From Amycolatopsis sp. CA-126428 (lineage in GTDB: Bacteria > Actinomycetota > Actinomycetes > Mycobacteriales > Pseudonocardiaceae): a DNA stretch of 64,000 bases. The stretch is from contig NZ_PPHF01000037.1 in the NCBI RefSeq assembly GCF_002904335.1, positions 1 to 64,000 on the forward strand. Reading direction: 5' to 3'. Both the position numbers and the translations under genes were made by a program. Positions 1 through 9,158 of the stretch are shown one piece after another (position 1 is the stretch's first letter; every line of letters begins with the position of its first letter). Under the pieces are notes generated by a model. It was not told the origin of the DNA, ran no database searches, and saw only the letters and a program-made list of their open reading frames with translations.

Positions 1-1
1 C

Positions 2-493
2 GGGTCGCGGCCGGAGGTGCTGGCGCACAACGTGGAGACCGTGCCGCGGATCTTCAAGCGCATCCGTCCCGGGTTCCGGTACGCGCGTTCCCTGGAGGTC
101 ATCACCAAGGCACGTGAGTTCGGCCTGGTGACGAAGTCCAATCTGATCCTGGGCATGGGCGAGACGCCGGACGAGGTCGCGCCCGCGATGCAGGACCTGG
201 TCGACGCGGGCTGCGAGATCCTGACGATCACGCAGTACCTGCGTCCCTCGGCCCGGCACCACCCGGTGGACCGGTGGGTCAAGCCGGAGGAGTTCGTCGA
301 GCACTCGAAGGCCGCCGAGGCGATGGGCTTCGCCGGGGTGATGGCGGGGCCGCTGGTGCGGTCGTCCTACCGCTCGGGACGGCTCTACGCGCAGACCAAG
401 GGCTACCGTGGGGAGGAGCTGCCGGAGAACCTGCGGCACCTCGCCGACCAGGGCCCGGCCGCGCAAGAAGCCAGCTCCCTGCTGGCCCGATAG
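2..493 (+). CDS. lipA: Lipoyl synthase, C-terminal part (cut by window edge)
   Basis: Radical-SAM enzyme that inserts two sulfur atoms into the octanoyl group on lipoyl domains of 2-oxoacid dehydrogenases and the glycine cleavage H protein; cytosolic. The frame is open from base 2 and keeps about 163 codons. Family landmarks visible in order are [49 protein letters not shown] and [11 protein letters not shown]. The iron-sulfur cysteines of the N-terminal half lie outside the window. It ends at TAG 491-493, and sdaA follows after 14 bases, so co-transcription is likely. Identity is secure; completeness cannot be judged. Confidence 0.95.
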   Translation, partial: GSRPEVLAHNVETVPRIFKRIRPGFRYARSLEVITKAREFGLVTKSNLILGMGETPDEVAPAMQDLVDAGCEILTITQYLRPSARHHPVDRWVKPEEFVEHSKAAEAMGFAGVMAGPLVRSSYRSGRLYAQTKGYRGEELPENLRHLADQGPAAQEASSLLAR

Positions 494-507
494 GAAGGGG
501 CGGATCA

Positions 508-1875
508 ATGGCGATCAGCGTCTTCGACCTGTTTTCCATCGGCATCGGCCCGTCGAGCTCGCACACCGTCGGGCCGATGCGGGCGGCACTGACCTTTGTG
601 GACGGACTCGGCGCCGACCTGGACCGCACGGCGCGCGTCCAAGTCGAGCTGTTCGGCTCGCTCGGCGCGACCGGCTTCGGCCACGGCAGTGACAAAGCCG
701 TCCTGCTCGGGCTCTCGGGCGAGCGGCCCGAAGAGATCGACACCGACACCGTGCCGGTGCGCGTCACGGAGATCCGCGAGTCCGGCCGGCTGCTTTTGGC
801 CGGGACGCACGAGATCGCGTTCGACGAGGACACCGACCTCACGATGCACCGGCGCAAGTCGTTGCCGGCGCACCCGAACGGCATGGTCTTCCGCGCGTTC
901 GACGCGGCCGGCGAGCTGCTGCGCGAGCGGACGTACTACTCGGTCGGCGGCGGGTTCGTCCGCGACGAGTCCTACGAGACGGACGCGGTGTTCGTCGAGG
1001 ACTCGACACCGGTGCCGTACCCGTTCCGCACGGGCGCGGACCTGCTCGGGCACTGCGCGTCGACCGGCCTGCCGATCAGCGAGATCATGCTGGCGAACGA
1101 ACTGTCCTGGCGCACGCGCGAGAAGGTGCGGGACGGGCTGCTGGCGATCTGGGCGGTCATGGCGGAGTGCGTCCGCAACGGCTGCACGCACGAAGGCGTC
1201 CTGCCGGGCGGCTTGAAGGTGCCGCGCCGCGCGAAGGCGCTGCACGAAAAGCTGCTGGCCGAGGACGGCTTGGACGACCCGCTGTACGCGATGGACTGGG
1301 TCAGCCTCTACGCCCTCGCGGTCAACGAAGAGAACGCCGCGGGCGGCCGCGTGGTCACCGCGCCGACCAACGGCGCCGCCGGGATCATCCCGGCCGTGCT
1401 GCACTACTACCAGCGCTTCATCCGGCACTCGACCGACGACGGCATCGTCAAGTTCATGCTCACCGCGGGCGCGATCGGCTCGATCCTCAAGCAGACGGGC
1501 TCGATCTCCGGCGCCGAGGTCGGCTGCCAGGGCGAAGTCGGTTCGGCCTCGGCGATGGCGGCGGCGGGTCTCACGGAGGTGCTGGGCGGAAGCCCGGCCC
1601 AGGTGGAAAACGCGGCCGAGATCGGCGTGGAGCACCACCTCGGCCTGACCTGCGACCCGGTGGGCGGCCTGGTCCAGATCCCGTGCATCGAGCGCAACGC
1701 GGTGGGCGCCTCGAAGGCGATCCACGCGGCCCGCATGGCCATGCGCGGCGACGGCAGTCACGTGGTGACGCTGGACAAGGCGATCAAGACCATGCGCGAG
1801 ACCGGCGCGGACATGAGCGTGAAGTACAAGGAGACGGCCCGCGGCGGCCTGGCGGTGAACGTCATCGAGTGCTGA
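508..1875 (+). CDS. sdaA: L-serine ammonia-lyase (single-chain, iron-sulfur type)
   Basis: Deaminates L-serine to pyruvate and ammonia in the cytosol. 455 residues, the usual length for the one-chain bacterial enzyme with the beta domain fused before the alpha domain. The N-terminus carries [15 protein letters not shown], typical of the beta domain. The alpha half has [40 protein letters not shown] and [11 protein letters not shown]; the three cysteines in these blocks are the expected [4Fe-4S] ligands. ATG 508 is chosen because GAAGGGG lies just upstream; an in-frame GTG at 274 would run through lipA. It probably shares a transcript with lipA. Coupling lipoate and serine metabolism is plausible (glycine cleavage feeds serine) but is inference. 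Confidence 0.95.
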   Translation: MAISVFDLFSIGIGPSSSHTVGPMRAALTFVDGLGADLDRTARVQVELFGSLGATGFGHGSDKAVLLGLSGERPEEIDTDTVPVRVTEIRESGRLLLAGTHEIAFDEDTDLTMHRRKSLPAHPNGMVFRAFDAAGELLRERTYYSVGGGFVRDESYETDAVFVEDSTPVPYPFRTGADLLGHCASTGLPISEIMLANELSWRTREKVRDGLLAIWAVMAECVRNGCTHEGVLPGGLKVPRRAKALHEKLLAEDGLDDPLYAMDWVSLYALAVNEENAAGGRVVTAPTNGAAGIIPAVLHYYQRFIRHSTDDGIVKFMLTAGAIGSILKQTGSISGAEVGCQGEVGSASAMAAAGLTEVLGGSPAQVENAAEIGVEHHLGLTCDPVGGLVQIPCIERNAVGASKAIHAARMAMRGDGSHVVTLDKAIKTMRETGADMSVKYKETARGGLAVNVIEC

Positions 1876-1899
1876 CCGCTCGCGGCGGCCGGCGGGCCC

Positions 1900-2130
1900 T
1901 CACTCCGGCCGGTCCTCCGGCTCCACCGCCAGCTTCAGCCCGACCTCCACGAGCGTCCAGCCGAACTGCTGTCTCCTCGTGCCCGTGCGGCGTCTCGGCG
2001 TCGCACGGCCGGGTGGGCGGTTGCGCGCACCGTGGCGCAACTCGTTCTCCCGTTCGTGGACCAGGTCCTCGGCCATCAGAAAGTGCACCGGATCGCCCCC
2101 TGCGTCGATGTTCGGTGTCGGTCGCTCCAT
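1900..2130 (-). CDS. Small hypothetical protein (76 aa)
   Basis: Transcribed toward sdaA and ending 25 bases beyond the sdaA stop, so the two genes converge. The protein begins MERPTPNIDAGGDPVHFLMA, continues with a charged helix (EDLVHERENELRHGARN), an arginine-rich middle (RRRTGTRR) and an amphipathic C-terminal segment (FGWTLVEVGLKLAV). Short proteins with a helical head, an Arg-rich linker and a C-terminal LVEVGL helix are frequent in actinobacteria, but no function is known to me. No signal peptide or cysteines. The sense-like residue pattern supports it over the longer overlapping frame 1862-2206, which is Arg/Gly-rich and looks like a shadow. Confidence 0.55.
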   Translation of the reverse strand: MERPTPNIDAGGDPVHFLMAEDLVHERENELRHGARNRPPGRATPRRRTGTRRQQFGWTLVEVGLKLAVEPEDRPE

Positions 2131-2246
2131 CGTCGCTCACCGTGGCCGCCCGGATCCACCGGTTTTCCGCCCGGCGAACACCGGTGAGAACAGCCGGCAA
2201 GAACACAGTGTGACCGCCGCTTCCGCACGGCGCCTAGACTCGCGGG

Positions 2247-2966
2247 ATGGAGTCGACCTCGGTGGTGAATGCCGGCGAAGCGCTGTTCCGGCCGGTCCGC
2301 ACCGGCAACGCTTTCGAGGAGACCGTCGAGCGGCTGCTGCAGGCGATCCGGCTGGGCGTGGTCGGCGCGGGGGAGCGGCTCCCGTCCGAACGCGAACTCG
2401 CCGAACGGCTCGGCGTCAGCCGCGTCACGTTGCGCGAGGCCATCCGGGCGCTCTCCGACGCCGGTTACGTGGAGTCACGGCGGGGCCGCTACGGAGGCAC
2501 GTTCGTGCACGACACGCTGCCCGCCCCGCCCGAGCCCGGCGGCAAGGTCGAGGCCGTCGCACTGGAAGACGCGCTGAGCCTCCGCTACGTCCTCGAGACC
2601 GGCGCCGCCGAGATGGCCGCCGCGCGGTCGCTGAGCCCGGCCGACCGGCAGCACCTCACCGGCACCCTCGCCGAGGCCGCCGGCGCGGAGCTCGGCGACT
2701 ACCGCCGCAAGGACTCCCGGCTGCACCTGGCCATCGCCGAGGTGACCGCGTCCGGCTCGCTGACCACGGCGATGGCCGACGCCCGGACCCGTGTCAACCA
2801 GCTGCTCGACCGGATTCCGCTGCTCCCGCCCAACCTCGAGCACTCGAACGCCCAGCACGAAGCGATCGTGGACGCGATCCTGGCCGGCGACGCGCCCGCC
2901 GCGCGCCGGGCGATGGCGGAGCACATCGAAGGCACGGCCTCGCTGCTGCGCGCCTTCCTTTCCTGA
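2247..2966 (+). CDS. FadR/GntR-family transcriptional regulator with FCD domain
   Basis: 239 residues. Winged helix-turn-helix at about residues 22-95: GERLPSERELAERLGVSRVTLREAIRALSDAGYVESRRGRYGGTF (read in sections) is the classic GntR signature. The C-terminal all-helical FCD ligand-binding domain occupies about 110-235, with RYVLETGAAEMAA and a late H (MAEHIEG) expected to bind metal or an organic acid. Likely a repressor of a catabolic or amino-acid gene; the target is not evident because the flanking genes (sdaA, PBP) are on the same strand and have their own spacing. It lies 116 bases downstream of the small minus-strand gene, leaving room for a promoter. Confidence 0.9.
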   Translation: MESTSVVNAGEALFRPVRTGNAFEETVERLLQAIRLGVVGAGERLPSERELAERLGVSRVTLREAIRALSDAGYVESRRGRYGGTFVHDTLPAPPEPGGKVEAVALEDALSLRYVLETGAAEMAAARSLSPADRQHLTGTLAEAAGAELGDYRRKDSRLHLAIAEVTASGSLTTAMADARTRVNQLLDRIPLLPPNLEHSNAQHEAIVDAILAGDAPAARRAMAEHIEGTASLLRAFLS

Positions 2967-3038
2967 GCTTCACAGGATTCGAACAACCTTGGCCGGGTTG
3001 TCCCCGAACTTTGTCACCCGTCCGGCCGTCATCCGTTC

Positions 3039-4895
3039 GTGACCTTGTCGACGGACGAAGAAGATGACGCAACCCCCGCGAAGCCGGCCGGCCGAAAGTG
3101 GCGCCGCGCCCGGCGGATCGCCGGCTGGACGTTCGGCGTCCTCGTCGGCGGCCCGCTGATCGCCTTCTGGGTCGTCTACCTCGTGCTCGACGTCCGCAGC
3201 CCCCAGGACGTCCTGGCCGGGCTCGGCAAGACCGTCGTCCTGAAGTACGCGGACGGGTCCGAGCTGCTCAAGGTGATCCCGGCCGACGGCGACCGGAGTT
3301 TCGTTCCCTACACGCAGGTGCCCGCGAAGCTGCGCGACGCCATCATCGCCACCGAGGACCCGACCTTCTGGGACAACCAGGGGTTCGACCCGACCGGCAT
3401 CGGCCGCGCGTTCCTCACCGGCGTCGGCGGCGGTTCCGGGATCACCCAGCAGTACATCAAGAAGTCCACCGGCGAAGACGACGCGACGCTCGGGCGCAAG
3501 TTCGCCGAGCTCGTGCTGGCCACGAAGATCACCCAGGAGCAGGGCAAGGAACAGATCTTCGAGAGCTACGTCAACATCATCTCCTTCGGCCGCGGCACGT
3601 TCGGGCCCGCGGCGGCGATGAACGCCTACTTCGGCAAGAAGCTCGACGGCTCGATCACCTGGAGCGAAGCCGCCTTCCTCGCCGGGATGATCCAGTCGCC
3701 GTCGGTCCACGACCCCGCCGCCTCGGGCGACCTCCACGCCGCCCGGCGCTGGCAGTACGTGCGCGACAAGCTCGTGAGCCGGGGGTACGTCAAGGACGAC
3801 GAACCGATGGCCTACCCCGGCGGCGAGATCCAGCCGCCGTCGGAGACCCGCGCCGGCCGCGTCACCTACGACGAGTTCCACGTCAAGCAGCAGGTCCTCG
3901 CCGAGCTGGAGCGGGACGGCTTCCCGCTCGGCCGGCTCCAGCAGGGGAACATGACCGTCGAGACGACGCTGGACCGCAGCCGGCAGGACGCGGCGAAGAA
4001 AGCCCTGCGGGAGCGGCTGGACGGCGAGCCGAAGGAGTTCCGCGGGGCCGTCGTCGCGATCGACCCGGCGAACGGGGCCGTGCGCGCCTACTACGGCGGC
4101 GACCAGGGTGTCCGCGACTACGCGGGCAGCCCGCACGCGCTCGGCACGGCGTTCCACCCGTTCACCTTCACCGCGGCGATGCTCCACGGCTTCGGCCCGG
4201 ACCAGCCGATCCCGGCGTTTTCGAAGGTCGAATTCCTCGGCGAGAACTTCCAGTACCCGGAAGTCTGCGGCAAGAAGTGCACCCCGCGCCGGGCGGTGGA
4301 AACGCACGCCCACGGCACCGTCGTCGCGCTGGCCAAGAAACTCGGCCCGGAGGCGGTGAGCGAAGCCGCCCGGGAGGCCGGCGTCCCGGACGCCGTCGAC
4401 GGTGTCCCGACGCTGCGCGAGAAGGACGGCTACCTGATCGGGGCGGGCATCGCCATCGGCCGGTACCCGCTGCGGCCGCTGGACGTGGCCGGCGCCTACG
4501 CCACCTTCGCCGCCGAAGGCCGGCGCAGCACCCCGCACCTGGTGGCGAAGGTCCGCGACGAAAGCGGCGCGGTCGTCTGGGAACACCAGGACACCTCGAG
4601 CCCGGCGTTCGGCGACGACGACACCAGCCGCCACGTCGCCGCGGAGGTCACCGCGACCCTGCGCGCCGACGGCGGCCCGGCGCTGTACACCGGCGAAGCC
4701 GAGCACGGCACCAGCGCCGATTACCAGGACGCCTGGGCCGTCGGCTACACCCCGCAGCTGGCCACGGCGGTCTGGATCGGCTCCGACGACGAACGGCGGC
4801 TCAAGGACGCGAGCGGCCGGAAACTGACCGGCGACGTCGTCCCGGCCGACGTCTGGCGCGCGTTCACCGCGGCGGCCGCGGGGCCGCCGCGGTGA
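3039..4895 (+). CDS. Class A penicillin-binding protein with degenerate transpeptidase site
   Basis: 618 residues. A cytoplasmic basic head is followed by one membrane segment (about 29-50), a GT51 glycosyltransferase domain (about 70-245) and a transpeptidase-like domain (about 330-615). GT51 motifs are intact: TEDPTFWDNQGFDPTG with catalytic Glu106, GSGITQQYIKK, RKFAE with Glu157 and ESYVN...FGRGTFGPAAA, so polymerisation of lipid II glycan chains is expected outside the membrane. The transpeptidase motifs are not intact. The SxxK position reads T370-A-F-H373, SxN reads H423-A-H425, and KTG reads E555-H-G, although neighbours such as HPFTF and DYQDAWAVGYTP are well kept. Thus it should polymerise glycan but not cross-link or bind beta-lactam covalently (inference). 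Starts at GTG 3039; no strong ribosome site is visible. Confidence 0.9.
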   Translation: MTLSTDEEDDATPAKPAGRKWRRARRIAGWTFGVLVGGPLIAFWVVYLVLDVRSPQDVLAGLGKTVVLKYADGSELLKVIPADGDRSFVPYTQVPAKLRDAIIATEDPTFWDNQGFDPTGIGRAFLTGVGGGSGITQQYIKKSTGEDDATLGRKFAELVLATKITQEQGKEQIFESYVNIISFGRGTFGPAAAMNAYFGKKLDGSITWSEAAFLAGMIQSPSVHDPAASGDLHAARRWQYVRDKLVSRGYVKDDEPMAYPGGEIQPPSETRAGRVTYDEFHVKQQVLAELERDGFPLGRLQQGNMTVETTLDRSRQDAAKKALRERLDGEPKEFRGAVVAIDPANGAVRAYYGGDQGVRDYAGSPHALGTAFHPFTFTAAMLHGFGPDQPIPAFSKVEFLGENFQYPEVCGKKCTPRRAVETHAHGTVVALAKKLGPEAVSEAAREAGVPDAVDGVPTLREKDGYLIGAGIAIGRYPLRPLDVAGAYATFAAEGRRSTPHLVAKVRDESGAVVWEHQDTSSPAFGDDDTSRHVAAEVTATLRADGGPALYTGEAEHGTSADYQDAWAVGYTPQLATAVWIGSDDERRLKDASGRKLTGDVVPADVWRAFTAAAAGPPR

Positions 4896-4896
4896 A

Positions 4897-5553
4897 TCAG
4901 CGGACCAGGGCGAGCACGAACCCGTCGTACCCCTTGCCGCCGACGGTCTGGACCGCGGTCGCGTCGATCCGGTCCTCGGTGGCCAGCAGGTCGAACATCT
5001 CGCGCGCGCCGCGGACGTTCGGGTCGTCGCTGCTCGCGTCGGCCACCCGGCCCTGCCGGACGACGTTGTCGACGACGATCGCGGTGCCCGGCCGCGCCAG
5101 CGCCAGCGAGGCGCGCACGTAGTTGGCGAGGTTGACCTTGTCGGCGTCGATGAACACGAAGTCGAACGGCCCGGTCAGCGTCGGCAGCGTGTCGAGCGCG
5201 GCGCCGACGCGGATGTCCACGACGTCCTCGCCGAAGCCCGCCCGCGCCAGGTTGGCCCGCGCGACCTCGGCGTGCTTCGGCTCGTACTCGCAGGTCACGA
5301 GCTTGCCGCCGGCCGGCAGCGCGCGGGCGAGCCAGACGGTGCTGTACCCGCCGAGCGTGCCGATCTCCAGGATCGTGCGCGCCCCGGCGAGCCGGGCCAG
5401 CAGGTGGAGCAGCTTTCCTTGGTTGGGCGCGACGGCGATGTGCGGCAGCCCGGCGGCGTCGGCGTCGGCCGAAGCGGCGTCGAGCACCGGGTCGGGGGCG
5501 AGCAGCGCGCCGGCGAGGTAGTCGTCGACTTCGGTCCAGATCTGGTCGGTCAT
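4897..5553 (-). CDS. SAM-dependent O-methyltransferase (class I, catechol-type)
   Basis: 218 residues, the usual size of the Methyltransf_3 family, which methylates hydroxyl groups of catechols, caffeoyl-CoA or natural products. The SAM site is visible as ILEIGTLGGYSTVWLA (motif I), VTCEYEPKHAEVARANL (motif II, acidic Glu for the ribose) and FDFVFIDADKVNLANYV (metal-binding Asp). IVVDNVVRQGRV supplies the second metal/catalytic block. It converges on the PBP gene with only one base between the stops and is divergent from the MocR-type regulator at 5624, sharing a 70-base intergenic region; MocR proteins often control the adjacent divergent gene. Substrate unknown. Confidence 0.88.
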   Translation of the reverse strand: MTDQIWTEVDDYLAGALLAPDPVLDAASADADAAGLPHIAVAPNQGKLLHLLARLAGARTILEIGTLGGYSTVWLARALPAGGKLVTCEYEPKHAEVARANLARAGFGEDVVDIRVGAALDTLPTLTGPFDFVFIDADKVNLANYVRASLALARPGTAIVVDNVVRQGRVADASSDDPNVRGAREMFDLLATEDRIDATAVQTVGGKGYDGFVLALVR

Positions 5554-5623
5554 GGCACCTCCACGGCCAATCTAGCCCGGGTGGGATCATGCTCGCCGAC
5601 GGATTTCGGGCGGGAAGGTGACC

Positions 5624-6946
5624 ATGGACGACTACCGCGTCGTCGCCGACGCCATCGCCGCCGACATCGAGGCCGGCCGCCTCCGGCCCGGCGACCGGCT
5701 CCCGCCCCAGCGCCGCTTCGCGCGGCAGCGGGGCATCGCCGGCTCGACCGCCGCGCGCGTCTACGGCGAGCTCGTCCGGCGCGGCCTGGCCATCGGCGAG
5801 GTCGGCCGCGGCACGTTCGTCCGCGCGGCGAAACCGCCGCCCGAACCCGCGCTCGCCGAGCCCGGCGGCGCCCGCGTCGACCTCGAACTCAACTTCGCCG
5901 TCCTGCCGGAGGAGTCGGCGAGGCTGGCCCGCGCACTGGAACCGTTGCTGCGCGCCGACGTCCTGACCGCGGCCCTGCACCCGATCGGCGCGGCCGGCAC
6001 GCCGCCGGCCCGCGAGGCGGCAGCGAGGCTCCTCGCGCGCGGCGACTGGCGCCCGGACCCGGCGACGATCCTGTTCACCGGCAACGGCAGGCAGGCCCTG
6101 GCGGCCTCGATCGCCGGGTTCGTGCCGGTGGGGGAGCGGCTCGCCGTGGAGTCGCTGACGTACCCGGTGGTGAAGGCTCTCGCGTCGCGCCTCGGCGTGG
6201 AGCTCGTGCCGATCGAAAGCGACGAGTCCGGGCTGGTGCCGGCGGCACTCGCCGCGGCCGGGCCGGTGCGCGCGCTCTACGTCCAGCCGACACTGCACAA
6301 CCCGCTCGGCACGACGATGCCGCCGCAGCGCCGCGCCGAGCTTGCCGACGTCGTGGGCCGCCTGGACCTGCCGGTGATCGAGGACGGCATCTACACGTTC
6401 CTGCGCAACGAGGTGCGCCCGTTCGCCGCGTACGCGCCGGAGCGCACGGTGTTCGTCGACAGCCTGTCCAAGCGGGTCGCGCCGGGCCTGACGGCGGGGT
6501 TCCTGGTGCCGCCCCCGGCCTGGGCGGCCCGGCTGGCGTCGTCGGTGCGCTCGGGGGCCTGGGCCGCTTCGCGCTTCGCCGTCGAGGCGGCGACGCAGTG
6601 GATCGTGACCGGCACCCTCGCGGAGATCGAGGCGGCGAAACGCCGTGACGCGGCCGCGCGCGCGTCCGTGGTGGCGGAGAAGCTGCCGGGCTTGCGCGGC
6701 GATCCGGCGTCGTACCACCGCTGGTGGGAGCTGCCGGACCGCTGGCGGGCGGAGACGTTCGCCGCGGCGGCGGCCCGCCGGGGGATCGCCCTGTCCCCGG
6801 CGGCGGCGTTCGCGGTCCTGCCGGGCCACGCGCCGAACGCGGTCCGGCTCGCGGTGTCGGCCCCGCCGGTGGCGACGCTCGCCTCGGCACTCGACGTCCT
6901 GGCGGAACTGGCGAGTGCCGGCCCGGACGACCTGCTGGCCGACTGA
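5624..6946 (+). CDS. MocR/PdxR-type regulator (GntR HTH fused to PLP aminotransferase fold)
   Basis: 440 residues from ATG 5624. The HTH is at about residues 1-70 (GRLRPGDRLPPQRRFARQRG, GSTAARVYGELVRRG) and a fold-type I aminotransferase-like domain follows to the end. PLP-site features are LYVQPTLHNPLGTTMP, VIEDGIYTFLR and the Schiff-base lysine in VDSLSKRVAPGLTAGF. Such proteins use PLP or an amino-acid-PLP adduct as effector and normally have no catalytic role. ATG 5624 is preferred over the in-frame GTG at 5618 because GGAAGG sits at a normal distance from the ATG but would abut the GTG. Its target is probably itself and/or the divergent methyltransferase. Confidence 0.9.
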   Translation: MDDYRVVADAIAADIEAGRLRPGDRLPPQRRFARQRGIAGSTAARVYGELVRRGLAIGEVGRGTFVRAAKPPPEPALAEPGGARVDLELNFAVLPEESARLARALEPLLRADVLTAALHPIGAAGTPPAREAAARLLARGDWRPDPATILFTGNGRQALAASIAGFVPVGERLAVESLTYPVVKALASRLGVELVPIESDESGLVPAALAAAGPVRALYVQPTLHNPLGTTMPPQRRAELADVVGRLDLPVIEDGIYTFLRNEVRPFAAYAPERTVFVDSLSKRVAPGLTAGFLVPPPAWAARLASSVRSGAWAASRFAVEAATQWIVTGTLAEIEAAKRRDAAARASVVAEKLPGLRGDPASYHRWWELPDRWRAETFAAAAARRGIALSPAAAFAVLPGHAPNAVRLAVSAPPVATLASALDVLAELASAGPDDLLAD

Positions 6947-6990
6947 CAGCGCCTGCCGGCGGGGGTCGCACCAACCCCGAAGGAGCACCC

Positions 6991-7262
6991 ATGCACGTCA
7001 CGACACCTGCGGCGGATGCTGCTCGACCCGCGCCCTCGGCGACGGCCGCCACGAGGTGACCTTCGCCGGCGGCCGCACCGCCGTGACGAGCCTGCTGGTG
7101 GGTGCGGAGGGCGCGTGGTCGCTCATCCGGCCGCTGGACTGGTTTGCCGCCATCGACTTCACCGACCCCGCCGCGGCCGCCGCGCGGATCGCGGCGTTCG
7201 GGGATGGCGAGATGCCCCGGGCGGTGTTCGACCTGCTGCGGGGCCGCGAGCGGGCTTCCTGA
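6991..7262 (+). pseudogene. Relic of a TetX-like FAD-dependent monooxygenase
   Basis: A start region with ribosome site (GAAGGAG, then ATG 6991 coding MHVT) is followed by conserved islands in different frames. At 7004-7027 the frame gives HLRRMLLD. From 7026 another frame gives TRALGDGRHEVTF, then LLVGAEGAWSLIRPL, then directly FAAIDFTDPAAAAARIAAF and a tail to the TGA at 7262. In intact members of the family (PF01494 monooxygenases) these blocks are separated by long stretches, and the FAD GxGxxG motif follows MHVT. Here the intervening parts are missing, so at least three internal deletions have occurred. The 24-codon frame from ATG 6991 stops at 7059. It ends one base before the convergent gene at 7264. 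Confidence 0.7.
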
Positions 7263-7263
7263 G

Positions 7264-9057
7264 TCAGGGGGCGTACTTGCCGACGAAGCTGCCGCAGGTC
7301 ACGGCCCGGCCGGTGAGCCGGGCCTGGATCGCCTTTTCCAGGCCGAGGTAGTCGAACACCGGCGTGTCGGGCGGGATCGACTCCGGCACCGGGCCGCCCG
7401 TCGCGAGCATCCGGATCGAGTCCGTCTCGAACAGGACCAGGTAGCCGCCTTCGCGGTTCAGCTCGTCCGCCTTCGCGAGCATGCGCTCGGGCGCGGTGCC
7501 GACGACCTCCAGCGGCAGCGGCCATTCGAGGGGGAACGGGTTGCGCAGGCCGAACGCGGGGTAGGCGAACGGGCTGTCCGGCAGGATCGCCGTCCGCGCG
7601 GCCGGGAAGCGGTCCAGGCAGCCGCGGATCTGCCGGACGAAGGTGAACGTCGAGGGGTTGGTGCGGATGCCGGCCATGGCCGGGGTGACCGCCCCGAGGT
7701 CTTCGGTCAGCCGGTCGTGCCCGAGGTCGAGGTAGGCGGCCTGGTCGTGGCGGGCGACGACGACCCACCCGCAGACCGCCACCGCCACACACCCGGCGGT
7801 CGCCGTCACCGCCCGGGTCCAGCCCGGCCGCGGGCGCGGCGGGACCAGGTGGCCCAGCAGCAGCAACGCCGTCAGGGCCAGGGTGCCGGTGAGCAGCGTC
7901 GGGGTGTCGTTGCCCCAGGACAGGCTGGTCATGAACCCGGTGGCGAGCACGAGCAGGCCGGCCCAGGGCACCTTCCGCCGCACGGCCGCGTTCACCGGCA
8001 CGCTGACCGCGACGATCCACCACAGGACGTCCGCCCAGCGCGAGGAACCGGTGAACCGGCCGTCGACGACGGTCCAGACCACCGCCGCGGCGCCCGCGAG
8101 CACCAGCACCCAGGACGCGATCCGCCCGGCCACGCCCAGCCGGTCACCCGGCAGCCGGACGGCCAGGAGCACGACGGCGATCGCGGCGAAGAAGGTCAGC
8201 TCCCGCACGGGTGCCCTGGTCAGCACCTCCGGGTCGTCGAGCCACAGCCCGAGCAGCCGCTCGCCGTAGGCGGGCACGCCGCCGGTGAGCTGCTCGACCA
8301 TCTCCGCGAAGCCGCCGCCGAGGCTCACCCACGCCACGTACGCCAGCCCGGGCGCGCCGAGCGCGAGGAGGTCGAGGACCAGCCGGCGCCACCAGCTCGC
8401 CGTGCGCAGCGCGCCCGCCCGCGTGGCCGGGTGGAGCAGCAGCCACAGCACGCCGATCACGGCGGCCAGCGCGAAGCTCTGCTTGACGAACACCGCGCAG
8501 CCGAGCAGCACCAGCCCGCCGCGGCGGGCGAGCGCGCGGCCGCTGGTCAGTCCCGCGTCCAGGGCCCAGGCGCCGCACGCGGTGAGCGCGATGCCGTCCA
8601 CGGTGTGCCACGCCATCAGCGGGAACGCGTTGAGGTTGATCAGCGACGCGGCCGCGACCAGCGCGGTCATCCCCGGGCCCCAGTCGAGCACCCGGCGCCG
8701 CGTGACCAGCGTGGCGAACGCGATCGTGGCCACGATGATCTCGATCATCGAAAGGAAGCTGGAGCCGAAGAACAGCGGCATCGGCAGCGCGAAATCGGCG
8801 ACGTGCAGCACCGCGGACCCCAGCGGGCGGGCGGAGATGATGTCGGCGTGCGGGACTTCGCCGTGCAGCACGCGCCACGCCTGGGCGAGGATGAAGCCCT
8901 GGTCGGAGGGGTGGAAACCGAAGCGGCCGACGCGGAGTTCGGTGGCCAGCGCGAGCAGCACCACCCAGCCGGCGTGGACGCTCCAGCGCACCAGCGTTCG
9001 GCGCTGCCTGCCGGGCGCCGGCGTCGTGGCGATGTGCGCAGGACTCGCCACGGCCAC
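7264..9057 (-). CDS. Polytopic membrane protein, possible GT-C-type glycosyltransferase
   Basis: 597 residues with about ten hydrophobic spans. An N-terminal span (about 24-42) leads into an extracytoplasmic first loop containing FHPSDQGFILAQAWRVLHGE, where GT-C enzymes carry an acidic motif (here SDQG). Further spans follow, and a soluble C-terminal region of about 150 residues (DRFPAARTAILPDSPFAYP, LVLFETDSIRML) lies outside. This architecture resembles GT39-like transferases that use polyprenyl-phosphate sugars in the cell envelope; the family could not be fixed by eye. Starts at GTG 9057 behind a purine-rich GGAAGG-type site. The stop abuts the monooxygenase relic. It may instead be a generic DUF of the same fold. 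Confidence 0.7.
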   Translation of the reverse strand: MAVASPAHIATTPAPGRQRRTLVRWSVHAGWVVLLALATELRVGRFGFHPSDQGFILAQAWRVLHGEVPHADIISARPLGSAVLHVADFALPMPLFFGSSFLSMIEIIVATIAFATLVTRRRVLDWGPGMTALVAAASLINLNAFPLMAWHTVDGIALTACGAWALDAGLTSGRALARRGGLVLLGCAVFVKQSFALAAVIGVLWLLLHPATRAGALRTASWWRRLVLDLLALGAPGLAYVAWVSLGGGFAEMVEQLTGGVPAYGERLLGLWLDDPEVLTRAPVRELTFFAAIAVVLLAVRLPGDRLGVAGRIASWVLVLAGAAAVVWTVVDGRFTGSSRWADVLWWIVAVSVPVNAAVRRKVPWAGLLVLATGFMTSLSWGNDTPTLLTGTLALTALLLLGHLVPPRPRPGWTRAVTATAGCVAVAVCGWVVVARHDQAAYLDLGHDRLTEDLGAVTPAMAGIRTNPSTFTFVRQIRGCLDRFPAARTAILPDSPFAYPAFGLRNPFPLEWPLPLEVVGTAPERMLAKADELNREGGYLVLFETDSIRMLATGGPVPESIPPDTPVFDYLGLEKAIQARLTGRAVTCGSFVGKYAP

Positions 9058-9158
9058 GCCCCGCCCGCCTTCCGCTCCCGATCACACCCGGGAAGCGATG
9101 GTAGCGGCCGGTCCACCGCACCCGGCGGACCGCACCCGGATGCCCGCCGGAAGGCCGC

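Noticed and set aside
1862-2206. 114-codon minus-strand frame overlapping the 76-aa gene
   Set aside because: It is Arg/Gly/Pro-rich throughout with no hydrophobic core, while the alternative frame 1900-2130 has a plausible protein pattern.
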